DNA of 64,000 nucleotides, from assembly GCF_009870125.1 (NCBI RefSeq), contig NC_046681.1:18241001-18305000 (forward strand), in the 5' to 3' direction. Positions 23,401 to 38,400 of this stretch are shown here, in pieces. The DNA comes from Drosophila pseudoobscura (taxonomy: Eukaryota > Arthropoda > Insecta > Diptera > Drosophilidae). The number at the start of each line of letters is the position of its first letter. The first letter of the stretch is position 1. A program made the translations under genes and the position numbers. The notes below the pieces were generated by a model that was not told the DNA's origin, did not search any database, and was given only the letters and a program-made list of their open reading frames with translations.

Positions 23401-26400
23401 GGGTGGCAGTGCCCCCGAGCTCTTCACAAGTGTGATTGGCGTTTTCGTGTCGTTCGACGACGTTGGCATTGGTACGATCGTTGGTTCGGCCGTCTTCAAC
23501 ATACTGTTCGTGATCGGGATGTGCGCCCTCTTCTCGAAGACGGTGCTCTCCCTCACCTGGTGGCCCCTCTTCCGCGACTGCTCATTCTACAGCATCAGCC
23601 TCCTGGTGCTGATCTACTTCTTCCGCGACAATCGCATCTTCTGGTGGGAGGCCCTCATCCTGTTCACCATCTACATCGCCTACGTGACCTTCATGAAGTG
23701 GAACGTCGAGGTGGAGCAGTGCGTCAAGAAGTTGATTACCAAAAACAAGGTGACTCGCGTCCGAAGTACAGATCAACTTATGCCAGCAGTAAGTAGTTGG
23801 GAAGTTTTTTTGCAACAAAAAATCAAATCAAATCAATCAAAAAAAAAAAAAATCCAACAAAATCTCTCTCTCTCTCTCTTTCTTGAAAATTAAACAAAAC
23901 CAAAAAAAAAGAGAAACTAAAAAAAAAACAATTACAAAAAACGTAAATCAAGAAAATCGTAAACGTAAAAGAGAAAGCGAAATTGAAAGCCAAAATTTTG
24001 TGTGCCAAATGAAAAGAAAAGAATCAAAGAGTAAAACGAAAACGAAGATCCTTTGCCAGGAACGAAATTTCGTTTTTGATTTTCGTTTTGTGTATGTTTT
24101 TCCATCCTTTTTATCCCCTAAGCCCCCCACTAACCCCCCATCTCCATCTCCCATTCTGATCCATCCCATCTTCCATCGCCATCTGTCTCCCAATCTCATT
24201 CGAGCAGTCGGCGCGTGCCAGGCACTAACCAGTTGGCAGGTGTTTAAGCTGCTATGACTAAGGGCGGGTTGTTGTTGCAATCGCCGATGAAACGTCCATG
24301 ACTAAGAGATCTTTGCTGTGACATTGAAAGCACGACTTAATAACTCAGCCTCTGAGTCCCGAGAGTTCGACTCAAATTTCACCTGTGACACCGCATTTCG
24401 AGTGAGTCCGATCTGAAAACAGGTCCAGGAACTGAAAGCGGACCTCTCTCCAGTGCCTTGACCCACTCTTGGTTTCATTAAAAACTGAAATCGGAAATCC
24501 GAAATACGATTTATTCATATGGCATTTCTAGACCCATCTTTGGGGTCTTTCCCCCCCTGGAAAACCGGTTTCTTCAAGTGTCTAGGGAAAAATAGCTATA
24601 TTGTGTACCTAGTAATATCAAACCTGTTTAAGACTAGAGAGGGTTATTTTTACACCTGATGGCGCAATTTATATCCTCAAATATATATACGGAAATATAA
24701 ATGCCAGTTTGATCCGCTACTTGAATCTACGTCGATCAATTTTCTAGTAGATTCTCGCAGTAGAACCAATAACCTAGACTATCATTATGATAGGGAATTG
24801 ATTGGGAGGGACTCTTCGGGTTTGTATAACCCTAGTTTAATACAGCAAACTTAGTCAGAACTTTCTAGTACCGAACCGAACATCTGCCAACTGGTTAGTA
24901 CCACCGACTGCCTTCCATCTCCAATTTCTACTAATATTTATGATTATTCTGATTATTATTATTATTATTATACTATAACTATTCTTTCAACTACTCTTTC
25001 TATCGATCACTAGTTGAACTCCTTATTTCTTCTTTAGTACTTAGCTTCGAATCATTTGTTAGTCAAAGTTTGATTTGCTATGCGTCTTTTCGACTTGAAC
25101 ACCCTAACACCCTAAGAGACACCCACACACCTGAGCAGACACACCCCCAGACACTCACTTACACAGCTGAGACCACACACCGACACAGGCATATGTACAC
25201 TATATCCTCCTCACACGATCACGATCCGTAGAGAACAAAACTCTTCTTCTGCATGAAAGTAAAGTAAATCTAAAGCCCAAAAAGAAACTTTGCACACAGC
25301 TTGAACTTGATCTTGAGCCGAGACACGAACCAGTCGTCCGTCGCATGCAGACTGCCAGTGCGAGTGCAAGTGGGAGCGGAGTGAGAATGGAATGAGTGAG
25401 AGAGAACGCGTGCGCATGCGTAGAACAGTTTTGAGTTTTGTTTCTTTTATTATATTCCACGCTTCTTGCTCCGTACAAACATCCATCTCATTCGCACACA
25501 CATTTCATTTGTTATAGCACACTTTCATTTTGTGGCGAAAACTTTGCTACTTTGGTACTGGGTGGGTGGGGGCGATGCCCTATTTTGGCAATGAAACTTA
25601 TGGGATAGGATAATGCCTCGATAATTCTGGAATGCTCGTACATTCTTCCTTTCTTTGAACTCCACTCATATCTTTCCAACGTAGATTAATCCCTTTGTTT
25701 GATTGATTCATTTGGATTGCGGTTCAGGCTGTTTTGAAAATATTCTTTTTTTATTAAGAATAAAGCGAGATTCTAAACTTACTCACATAACAAAAGGGAG
25801 TCTTACGACTAATAATAAATATATAATACATTTCGCTAACTAAAGTTCACTCGAATGAACACTATTCGAGCTCTTCCTGTTGCAGGAAGAGCTTTGTGCT
25901 GTGATGATTGACTAATTTCGTGGTATTTCGATTGTCTTCTCGATCTTTGGGCTGTAGCTAATACTTGGAATGGACCTCGTACTCCTTCTTAATGGAAAAA
26001 GAGTCTGTCTCTAGACCCTGTCTGGATGTCCTGGCATCAGTACCTTCGGCGACATTATAACTCCTTGGTTGTAGACGTTCGCTGGTTGCCTGGGCACTGG
26101 CGGGGCACTTCTCAGGCTAGGACTCGGACTGGCGTGGACCTGGGCGTGCTGCAGCCTCGGAAGGGTGGCACTCTGCAGGGGGCGTGTCTCGTGCTTGACG
26201 TGGATGCGGGCCAGGTCGCTCTCGATGAGCAGCGGATTGCTGATGGTCCTTATCATCCTGGGGGTCATGGGTCTTTTCTTTCCACTGTCCACAGTGTCGA
26301 TGTTCTCCGTGGACACGGCCTGGTAGTGGGACTTCTTGCTCAAGTTTGCCTCGGGGTCGTCTTGGGTCTTCTTCAGGTTGTGCCACATCTGGATGTCGCA

Positions 26401-29400
26401 GACCTTGAGCTTCATGTAGATGAAGATCACTATCCGGTAGAGGATCACGTATCCCACCATCAGGCACAGGCCGAAGGTGCAGTGCTCGGCCACGGTATCC
26501 AGCAGGTGGTTCATGTCCACCTGGATTATGTTCTTGTCCTTGCATATCTTGTAGACCGCCGGCGTGATGACCATCCAGTACAGCAGCACCACAATAAGTT
26601 CGATAATCCTTTTTTGAAACATTCTCGCTGTTGTTGTAGTTCTAGTCGATGTTGGTTCTCGTTGGTTCCGCGGGGAAGGAGAGCGCGCGCGCTTAAGAGC
26701 TTCAGAGCGATGCGGTTCGGTTTAAGCTTCGTTACTAAATGATGCACGGAGTGCGCAAAAGCCCGCTATATAAAAAAATTACAACGCCAGTCGACCGCAC
26801 TGATCGATGCAGTCAGCGGTCTCAGCGGTTTTAGACGAAGCGCTTGCTTCGCTTCGGGTCGATCCAACGATCGACGAACGGCGAGCAGCGATCAGCGATC
26901 AAGATGTTGTTTATCAGTCGCGAGTGGCTTTATCTTTAATCGTTCACTATTCCAAACACGGATTGTATGTAAACAAAATATGCCTACGTCAAAATCGAGT
27001 CCCCAGTACCAGGAATATCTACGATATTTCTTGGAACTGGTTTCGGGGTCACCCTCTGGGCGTCAGGCAGCTACTTCTTCCGATTCCGAATCCGATCCGA
27101 TTGCATTTCATTTCGAAAACGACAAACTGGTTGAGTGACAAATTGAGCTCAAGTGTGAGTCGGGTCTCATTTATTGTTTGTTTGCTTTACAATTTGCATT
27201 TCTTAGATCATTTGGTAAGCCTCTCAGGTCGCCCTCTTGACTCGAATACTCAAATTCAGCAGGCGAAATTTTCAAGCTGGTAAATTGAGTATTTTTTTTC
27301 AAAATTGTTGCTGAGAATGATTCATGCTGAACTTAAATAATTCATTATGTGATTTAAGCGCTTTGGTAACTTACGTTGCCCTGCTGTCTTCTGTCCCGCT
27401 CCAACACAGAGTCATTGTCTCCGTCTTCGATTGGGTGATGAATTTTCGACATTATAAAATGCTTTCAACGTGATTTCATACTCGGTCTTTGGCTCTGGCT
27501 GCAGCTCCGTCTCTGTGTAATACAGATAGTCCACCATTAATTGTGGCTCATTTCAGTGTCAAAATCAATCAGAAGCAGCTGACAGATCTCACTTTAGTAC
27601 GGGTTCAAGGTGATTAAGTCCAGAGGGAGAGAGAGCTCTCTCTGCTTTGAGATATTCCCTCTTTTAAGATCGGATTTCGCAGGTGTCTTCTGGTTTTGCG
27701 TCAGAGATGAGTGAGTGTTAGGCCGAATCGTGAATGAGTGGCTCGTGGGGCTAGAAATCCCATAGTATGGGTTTTGATCAACAACATGACTGGGCACTAA
27801 TTAGCATTATAATCGGAGTCGTGGGGTGGTTCACCTGGCACGAGCCACTCGACTCGTTAATGTTGGTCTGATCTTGACTTGCCCTACACATACACCTGCT
27901 TCAGTTCCAGTTCCAGTTTCACATCGAGTTCGATTCATGAATGAAGTTACGAAAGACTCGTTCTCCGATCGAACGTACAAGTGCGAGTACGAGTATCGTT
28001 ATGGGTATGGGATATGTAACACCAATTATCATCTCGTTTCCATTCATTCATTCATTAGAGTCCCCATTAGTCACCTTCCCCTCCACACATTCACACACAC
28101 CCATTAGATATATACATATGTATGTAGTTAGAGTATACAATATGTACATGGTATATGGTTAGTGCCTGCATTTGTTACACCTACCGATCCGACCCGATCC
28201 GATCCGAACCGATCCTCCCTCATCTGCCTGCGCTTCCTTCGCTAATGTGCCAATTAATTCGCATTGAATTGAAAGTATTTTTCGGTTTTCAGTTGTTCTC
28301 TGACAAAGTTTTTCCAAATGTTTTTGTGTTTTATCTGTTTCTTTTTGATTATAGTGAAGGCAAAATGAAATACAACAAAACTTCCCACTGCGCTTTGACA
28401 AGTATCAATACAGATATCGTATATAAAAATATATGTGTATATTTTGTTTGATCAAAACAACCAAAACAAAAAAGAAAAAAGTATCTAAAGAAAAACCAAA
28501 AAGAAAGTCATTCAAAAGCTTGTATGTATAAAAACCCAACAAAAAATGTTGCAACAGACAAACAGAAAAATTTTCAATGACCAAAAAAGAAAAGTTTTCA
28601 TCACTACATATTTTGTTTCCTCATCTTCGAACTTATCGTTTTGATTTTGTAATATATGTCTGTACATATGTAAGACTCGTTTGGATCCCTCTGATCCCAC
28701 TCCGAGGACTTCAAGCATGCTCCGATGCTACAGTTCCACGATCGATCCTACTACTGTATATAACACACAGATCCAATCCAACTGTTTATTTTGTTGCACA
28801 AACACATAAGTACCTCCTCCTCCTACGCAACAGCGATAGCGGGTAATCCTAGTGTTCCTTAATGTTCCAGCGATTAGCGGCGATCTACTCATATCTCCAG
28901 AGGCTGTACAGTACTCCCATCAGACTGTAGGTTGATAGATTTGAGTTCTTCAGATCTTAAGTGGTCCGTGTATCGTATCGTATTGTGTTGGATGTTGTGT
29001 GGTGAATCGTTTCTTTCGATGTTTGACTTGATTTTGACATTCCTTGAGTTCTGTTCCGTTCGGTTTTCGTTTCGATGTCTTGAGTTCTGTTCAGATATTG
29101 GCTCCCAACTAACTTGCACTTACCGATTCGATTAGTCCTTAAGCCACACACAAAAAAAAACCAAACCAAACCACAACAACACCAACAAACAACCAACAAC
29201 AACAACAACAGCAATCACAGCCAGAAACAACAAGAAACAGATACATGCAACATGACAAAAGATAGACGAAAAAGCTACAACAACAACTACTACACTCAAC
29301 CTGTAAATTTATACAAATTGCAATAATAAACTTTTCTTCTTCTTCTTTTCACCTTTTTCTCGAAATATGCTTACCAAAAAAATCCAAAATAAATCCGTAA

Positions 29401-32400
29401 ACCATTACACCGCTCTCTCGAAACTCGAATCTCGAAACTCGATACTCAAAACTCAAAAAACGAAACAACAATCCGTAATAATCTGTAACACCCGTAACTC
29501 CCGTAACTGTGTGTGAACCCGTAACCGTAACCGTACCACTACCACTACCACCCACGTCCATCCGTTCTTGTTCTTCGTTCCACTTCAGGGTAATGCGGCA
29601 AACTCATCGGAAACCTCAATGGCCACCCAGCCGGGCGGCTCGGTGACATCGCGTGCGGCGAGCGAGACGCGCTCCGGCCCGCACGGCTCGAGCAACGCGG
29701 GCGCTACAGGTAATAGCAGCGGTGGTGGCACCTCGGGTAGTACACAGACCGGTGCCAAATTCCGTCATGGCCTATTACAGCTAATGATACACACGATAGA
29801 TCCACTACACGATGGTAAGTTCTTCCGTTCGTTGAGTTGCCACAGTGTGTTTTGCACAAGTCAAGCCTAAAAAGCCTATTGCCTAAAAGAAAACTAATAT
29901 GACAAAAGAGAAACCTAACTAAAAGTCCCCCTAAACGATATATTCCCCATCAGCCCATCCCGGACTCCAGATCCCCAGATCCCTAGTCCCTAATCCCAAG
30001 TCCCCAGCCACCACGCTTACATCCGAAATAAGATAAATACAAATGCAATAACATATACCTCTACTACGCCAAACTCTACTCTATATACTCTACTATATAT
30101 ACCTGTACCTTCTGCGTTCTACACTTTCACCTGTACCTTCCACCTTCCACTTGTACCCAGTATCTTTATCTGTATCTGTATCTAAAGTTCTGTTTGGTTT
30201 TTGTTCCTTTTGAAAACTCTGTGTACATTCTGTGTTCTTCTAATTGGATGTTTGACTTGCCAGCCAGAAGTTGTTTCTTCTGGGCTTCGCCTATTCAGTA
30301 CTCCGTATCCATATCCGTATCTATATCTGTGTCTATTTCGATTTCTATTTCCATTTCCATTCCCTTTAAGTTGCCTTCTTGCCTTCGGTTTGTTGTGTTT
30401 TTCATGTTCCCTTTTTTTTCTTTTATTTTCTTTTCGCTTGCTTTACTTTTCTATTGGTTCTTATTTCTTTTTTAATGGCGACCTTGGAGCCACTTACCTA
30501 ATTAGCACGCCAGTCAGCCAGCAAGCCAGTCAGCCAGCCAGCCCCAGACGGAGCGTCGACAAACAGTGCGGATGTGTCCGTTAAGGCGCAGGGGGAATTG
30601 ACAGCTTAACCCTTTTGTTTAGGGCCCGGCAGGAAGACAGGAGGGACATCCGACTTGAGCGGAAAATCATTTAAAGGTCATCCCGAGGCTCGAATTTCCT
30701 CCCTTCCCTTCCCATCTCGGATTGATTTTGTTGCAAACCAAAACCAAAATTTCCAATCACCATTGATTTATTATGGATTAGGCACATTGTAGTGGCAGTG
30801 GTCTGTGCATGTACTCGTACTCGTACCCGTACCCGTACCTATAAATATGTATAGAATAGACCCAACGTTGAGTCGTCGTCGGTGTCGTTGTTGCCACGGC
30901 AATGGCCCACACCGAACAAACAACAGCCAGGGTCGGCCTTTGGGGCGTGCTCGTCAAGGTTCGCAGGTGCAAAGTGTTAGAATTCGTGTAGTGCCAAGTG
31001 CCAAGTGGGGGGCCTACCTCAACGCGGAGTAGGGTCTCCCGGCTACACATTGAGGGAGGTCCCGATTGATACTTGGCTACTTGAGGTATCTGTATCCGAA
31101 TAGGGGCTTTAAGGTTCCCAAACGATAGATTTCGATCCAGAGAACATTTAAATATTCAGGGAATCCCCCTCAAAAAGGGGTTTCACGCTTCGACTGAAAT
31201 TTATTCTTACTTTTTGAGTTTCTGCTGCCTCACAGAACTGCTATTTGCTAATTTATTTTCGGCTTTATTTTTTTTTCTTTTTATTGCAACAACAAAACAA
31301 AAGAAAGAAACATTATCAACAAAAGTAAAAACAAAACAAAAAAAAGAGAAACAAACAAGAAAAAAAAAACAAAAATAACGAAAATATTTTATGTTGTTCA
31401 ATGTCAGTTTGGAGTTACATTTATACTACCAATATATCCAATATCTATAAATATATATATATACCTATACATATGCGTTATATATCTAGCATTAAAAAAG
31501 TTATCATAAATTCCTAGAGTTTTTGAGCGCAGCTCAATGGCAATGGCAGATACGTACTGGAAAGATACTTGCGACTTGCGAGAGATAGATATGTTTAATA
31601 GATGTATCTGAAAGTATGCCGTAGTACCTATGGAATTGTCTGTGGATTGAGTTGAGTTTGACACGTGACAAAAACAAAACAATTTATTGGATTGTACATA
31701 TTAACTATGCGTTGTCAGTGTTGTATGTGTTAATCGTGATCGTAATCGTTATTGTAATTGTAATTGTAAACGTAATTGAAATTGTAATTAGTTAGCAACT
31801 AGTACAATTGGCTCGCAGGCAGCAATGCTGTTCGAAATTGGCTTCCACTTAGACCTAGGCTTAGGCTTAGGCTCGCTCTCGACCAGCCGTCTCTCATACA
31901 ACTCACTCCGTCCCACACCCATCCCCATATCCGATTATATTTAGTCACAAAGATCATTCAAAACGATCAACGCGCTCGATCCGGCCCGGCCTGCATGTGC
32001 GACTAGTCGAGCGGGTTGTTTTTGCATAGGTTTTTGTATAGGAATCGCTTTATGTCACTATGGAATGTTTGTCTAATGTTTGTGTGTTAATAAGTTTCTT
32101 TGTATATGTGCTGCATGGGAATTGTGTTTTTGGGGCTGCAGCACTGGAGGGAAATCCGGCAAAGAACCGATCAGAACCGAACAGAACGGAAGCCATTCTT
32201 ATGGCAATGATCAAAGACCAATCAAAGTCGATAATTGTGTGAGACCCAAGAGCACAAGACCCATCATATCTCTAGACGAGTGCTTTTGCTCAGTTCGATG
32301 TATGAGCATGTTATAGGTCTGTATTCGAAAGATAGTCATACAAATCCCCCGCATACATATCCACACTTAAATGCAATATACATATATAATAGATACGTAA

Positions 32401-35400
32401 GATAAGATATGATATAAGTCTATTAAATCGTGTACATATATACACACATATGTATATGTATATACTAACTAGAGCAATGCCAGATAGGGGGTCCTTCGAA
32501 TAGCCATTTAGTCCGACGATCCCCTCAAGAAAAGATCAATTTAGAGAGTACTTCATGCCGCATTGACAACAACAACAAATCCAAAATACAATTCTAAAAA
32601 CCCCGCATCAGAAACCCCCAGTCCGATCCCGAAACACCAGCATCCAATAACCAGATCGATTAATAATATAATACCAGCTCTTAGTGCAAAACACAAGCTC
32701 ACACTCAGAACATCGATCGAGAATCGAAAAGTTAGACCAAATACCCATGAGACTCTGACTCTGACACGGTAAATATCAGTAGTGATCTCTAGTCTAGATC
32801 TAGTTACTATACTATATATAGCCATAGATGTAGTCATAGTCGGCTTAAGAACCCCCTCCCCTCCCCCGCTACTGTCCATGCCCCCCCCTACTGTCCGCTC
32901 GTTCACACTACTACCTTACTCCGCCGCTCTGCCGCTCTTCTGCTATACTCTGTCATACCCTATACTCTCTCCATAGACTAGACTACTTACTACTCGTATA
33001 CTCGTATATCCCCCCCTCTACTTATTCGTACTTACTACAAGCCACCTCCAAATGCTGTTTCGCAACTGACATCAACATTTTGTATAAAATATTTTCAATA
33101 TACGTACCTACATATAGACATATACTATATATGCGTATATGAACGATCCAATCCAATCCAAAGTACCCCGTCGGGCTAGGCCCTAAATTTGTTTGTAAAT
33201 TAAAAAGCTCTAAGAAAGAAACTAATTCTGAAACCGAAACTGAAACTCGTAACTGGGTTAATTCGTTTATTTCTGATTTTAATCGATGCAATTTTATTCT
33301 TTCTTTTTCTTCTTTTTTTCGTTTAATTTTTCGCAAAAAAAAAACAAAACAAAATATCAAATAAATAAAAAAAACACTTGGATTTTGCGTTCAAAAACTC
33401 CATTCGTTGTGTGCCAACAAAAAATACCAAAAAATACGATACCGAAATGAAAATCGAATACCGAATACCAACTACAACAACAACAACAACTACAACTATT
33501 ACTACAACAACACCGCTACTCTACTCTGCTACTCGCAACACACAACCACACCACCACCAAAAAAAAACCACCAACAACACCATCAACACCTTCAACACCA
33601 ACACCACAACCACACACTCGTTGTATTGTGTAAACAACAACCAAAAAAATACTGCATTATTTATCAAAACACACCCTCCCCAAAAAAAAAACCACACACA
33701 ATTACAATGACAAAGATGATGTTCCAGGCAAAGTGGACGAGAAGGCGACTCAGCTGCACGCCATTGCCTCGCTCAAGGTGCTGCTGGACGCCACCAAGCC
33801 GCAGCGGGGTGGCGCCACCACCTCGGCTGCGAATCACGTCAAGATCAACCTCAAGGAGACCACCCTGGCGGATCGTCCCAATGGGAACATTGACACGACG
33901 CTCGATTCGGTAAGTTGTTTCGATCACTTCGCATTCCACACCCTATAGCCCCTCTTCCTCGTATGGGAGGAGGATATATCTGCAACATAAATGATGTGCT
34001 AATGAATTATTCCTCATGATTTCCCTTAGGCATGACTTTTCAGTTTCCAGTATTCATTGATTTCCATTATGTGTTTTCTGATTTACCTTTGGTTTTGGTT
34101 TTGTTTTACAAACAACTTGATTGTGTCACGCACAATGCGCTGCATTCTTCATACAAGCAATAATTTTCGAATAAATTAGGAAATATACAATTTATTGAAT
34201 ATCGTAATTCGGAATTGAGTCAGTGTACGATACGTCGCGATATTTGTGTCTGAATGTCGTAAATTTCCATCAAATTTTGTTTGCATATATTCGCGACTCC
34301 CTATTGTATAACGTATCTGAAATATCGCAAATGGAATATCGTATCGGTAATATCGTAATTCGTATATCGTGTGCGTCATAGTATAGGCTAAAAAACTCAA
34401 CCAGACCAGGGGTTTAGCGACCAGTTCAAGCGCTCTACAAAAATGTACACACAATTTCACAATTTCTAGCTGTTGGCATGTTTCCCTTACATGGCTAATT
34501 GATTGATTGACTGACTGATTGATTGATTAACTGATTGATGCAACGTTTGAACTGATTCTAAGCTAAAACATGGTGGGTTACTACTACTCCCCTACCTATT
34601 CGTACATATTTGATGTTCTGTTCTCTCCCTATGTTTTTTCTGTGCTACTCCCCCCCCAATGTGTGTTTCCACTTCGATGTGTTTCGCATTTATACGTTTT
34701 GAATCCGTGTTTCTAAAATGTCCAAAAATATATATGTGTAGGTCCTAACGAATGAACAATAGAAGAAACCAATGAAAATGAAAAAGTGTATTTATGCAAC
34801 GTTTATGTGTGACTTTAAATGGATTTTTGAGTTAATTCTTTAACGATTTTTGTCTGAATTCTTTTCCATTCAACTGTTCCACCCACCCCACACCATCCCC
34901 CACCACACACACACACAAACACCCCACTATCTCTCTCACACACACACAAAGACACAAAACACTCGCCTCTCTTCTTTCTATTACTTTCTCTGTGTATGTT
35001 TATGTCTCTCTCCCTCTTATCGCTCAACATTCCCACATCTATACATCCATCTCTGACAATCTATCTATCTATCTATCTGTGTGTGTGTTTTGTCTTGCCC
35101 CAGAAATAATAATAACAATAAGAATATGAAGAGCTAATTCGGAATAGTGAAATTTTTGCATATACTCGTACCGTATGATATCGTACCCCCATTTGGAACT
35201 CATTTGCTTTGTGTCTTTACCTTTACCTAATTACATTACCTTATTTTGTTTACCTTTACTCGTACCTAGTGTTGATCTACCCACAAAATCCACAAAAAAC
35301 GCATATACTCGTACTATATAGACAACAACAGACAAACAATACTCGTACAAGTATAAAGGAGAGCCGAGCGATGCCTTGCATATTACAATTGCCATTCATA

Positions 35401-38400
35401 TTTCACTAATGTGCGATGCGATGCAGTCATTCCAATGCAAAGTAGTGCCTCAATTGCTGCGCCCCAAACACCAATCGAACATCATCGCATACCATCCACA
35501 CCCCATGACACCCCACGAGACACAGCAGCTCCAGCTGCAGCTACAGCTACAGCTACAGCTCCAGCGTATACCGTAATATCGTAATCGTTGGCATTTGGTT
35601 TTAAACGAACATTCTTATGCATAGGCGCAAGCACTTGGCTTTGGCCCCCAAGCAGCAGCAGCAGCATTGCATTCCGGATTCTCATTCCACAGCCCCTTGC
35701 AGAGGCTATACGATTTCTGAGATCATACAATAAGTATCTCATGTCTGTCTGTATCCAAAGCAACAGATATCCAATGCTAAGATAACTAATTTGCATTCCA
35801 TCAACCAAAATACCATTCCATAAACGATCTGCAAGGGTATGTAGCCTTCGGTTTGCCGAAGATAGACCCTGCTTTCTAGTTGACGTTTTTTAATTACTTT
35901 TTTGGTTCTATCGATTTATGCAAAGATCACAAAGCAAACAAACAAAATTCTGAGCCGCTGAATCGATGGCTCAATGGCTGCCATCTGGAATAATTCGAAT
36001 TCGACTCACGATTGACAGAAAGAACATGGAAAACTTCCGAGTTGGGCCTCGCTCTCAAAGAAAATAACTTCCCAAAAAAATATATATCAACATATATCGA
36101 TCTATCTATCAAAATCTATCCCCCCACAAAACAAGCAAATTGTGTTTGTGTTTCAACGCTATCTACCCCCACTATCCGTATCCGTATCCGTATGTGTTTG
36201 TTATGTGAACCCCGAACAAATCCCAAATACACTTCTTCTACACATTGCGAACAGTCTTCTTTCTTCTGTCTATACCCCAGTCTTCTACTATCTGTAAAAC
36301 GTTTAAGTTTAAAAGTTTTAATCAAAGTTTTATTTTGATATCTGATCTGAATCCGAGAACTTAAGTGCCAAACAAGTGCCAAAAGCTTATAATTACAACA
36401 ATCTGTCTCTCTTTCTATATAATGTGTATAATCTACTCCCAAAATACCTTATATATAAACATCAATTATATATAATATATCTTGAATAATCAACTTAAAG
36501 CCATCGTTGAGTGGTCGACGTCCTAGCTGGATTGAGCAGAGGGTCAAAATTCAGACACGCAAATTTAGCATCAAAGTTAGTTTCATGAACAATTTTTATT
36601 GATCTCTCTCTCTCGCTATCTCTCTGTATCTATCTATCTATCTGTCTCTCTCTCTCTACATACTATCTCTCTTCAATATATTGCATACAATCTTTATCAT
36701 TTCTTTTTACAAATACTACTATATCGTAAACAACGAAGCTTTTATGTTCCACTCAGTAACAAAAGACTTATCCGACAATAGAGCACGCGGTCTCATGGCA
36801 CACAAAAGCTCCTTGGTAGTGGCCTCGTCATAGATTACAGACCACAGATCACAAAAGAGTCTATAAATATTTATGTAACTATTCAATTTATATGAACATA
36901 ACTTCTGTTAAGTTCCTTCAAAGTACTTTCAAATATCACTTGCCATCCAATAATCACCCAGGTATAACGAAATTGATAGATTTCCTGGAAATCAATAATG
37001 ACAATCGTCCGATATGATTAGTAAGAACCGCAGAGCCTCAGCCCTTCTGATGATTAAGGCTGACTAAAACGTGAAACCAGATCCCCAATCAGAATCAGGC
37101 CTTAGGAAACCACTGACCAGGAGCGTGTGCAGTGCCAACCGCAGATAAATTTACACTTAGAGAACCGTCACCAGCCGCCCACTTATCACATAGAAATGCT
37201 TCAATGTCGCCTCTGACAAACACACTCTCATCTGTACACTTAGTGTAGAGTAGATCTTAGAGCTTAGATCTTAGAAATGTAACCTAGATCTAGCATTTTC
37301 TTATAACCACTTTTACTTTCTACTTTCGTTTACAATTAATCCACACGACTTGGTAGACGTGTCGTTGGTGTGTTGTTGCACTTGCTAAACAAATACGAGC
37401 ATGCCCACTGTACCACTGTACCATTGTACCACTGTACCACAGTACCCACCGTACCTACTTGCGATGCTGATAGACCTCTGCACGTTTTAAGTCTCTCACT
37501 CTCTCGTACCGTACCGTATCGTATTGTATTTGTTATTTTGATAGAAAGTAAGTGCACCTCTCTGTACCACACTAAGTATTTCGATTGAACCACACTCTGT
37601 AAGCCCCACAAGCCCCACAAGAGGAAACGAACCAAACCAAACCAACCCAAAGAAACAACCTGCAGACTTTTCTCAAATCAAAATCGTAACAAAATTTGTA
37701 CTATGACCAAAAAGTATCTAAGTATCTGTGCCTCATGCTCATCTGTATACATAGCTCAGAAGGCATTCCATAGATCCACAAATCCACAATTCAAATCGAA
37801 TTCAGTCTCCCGATCCCCGACTCACCCACTCACTAAGCGAATAACTCGTACTCGTACATAAGAACCACTCACTCACACTCACACACTCAGCATTTTTACT
37901 ATATATTTTATATAACAAATTCCATATTATATATTATATATTCTCTATTATAAATAAATAAGTACTATATACCGATACTATGCCTATAACTAATGTAAAG
38001 AGCAGCAGACCAAAGCGCACAATGTTGAGTCCAAGGGTTCTAATTGAATGTCTCTTGCTCCCTGCTTCCTGCTCCCTTGCCTGCTGCTTCCCGACCAAAA
38101 GGCGCCCGAAATCGAGGACGACCCGGAACCCCTGAGCATGGCCTGGCCGGACACGGCGCGTAAGCGCCTCACCTATGTCCTGGTCGCCCCGCTCCTGGTG
38201 CCCATGTGGCTGACGCTGCCCGATACGCGAACGCCGCGCGGCAAGCGCTTCTTTCCGGTCACCTTCATCGGCTCCATTGTGTGGATAGCGGCCTTCTCCT
38301 ATCTGATGGTGTGGTGGGCCAACGTGGCCGGAGACACGGCGCGCATACCGCCCGAGGTAGGTTGTGGCTCGTACGATTCCATTCTTCCATTCTGTGGGGG

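Larger units (their letters stand above)
23789..29588 (+). other. Nckx30C intron 2
   Basis: A 5.8-kb intron holding the minus-strand nested gene 26011-26622 and its promoter. The remainder is A/T-rich with a CT run at about 23865-23880 and CA-rich stretches near 25120-25195. I saw no further exon with usable splice sites and an open phase-0 frame. Confidence 0.7.

Noticed and set aside
24301..24420. tRNA-like B-box word (GAGTTCGACTC)
   Set aside because: No A box at the right distance and no cloverleaf can be drawn.
26807..27283. 158-codon plus-strand frame beside the palindromic TATA at 26767
   Set aside because: The ATG would lie within about 10 bases of the predicted start site, codon use is not coding-like, and the TATA and initiator fit the minus-strand gene better.
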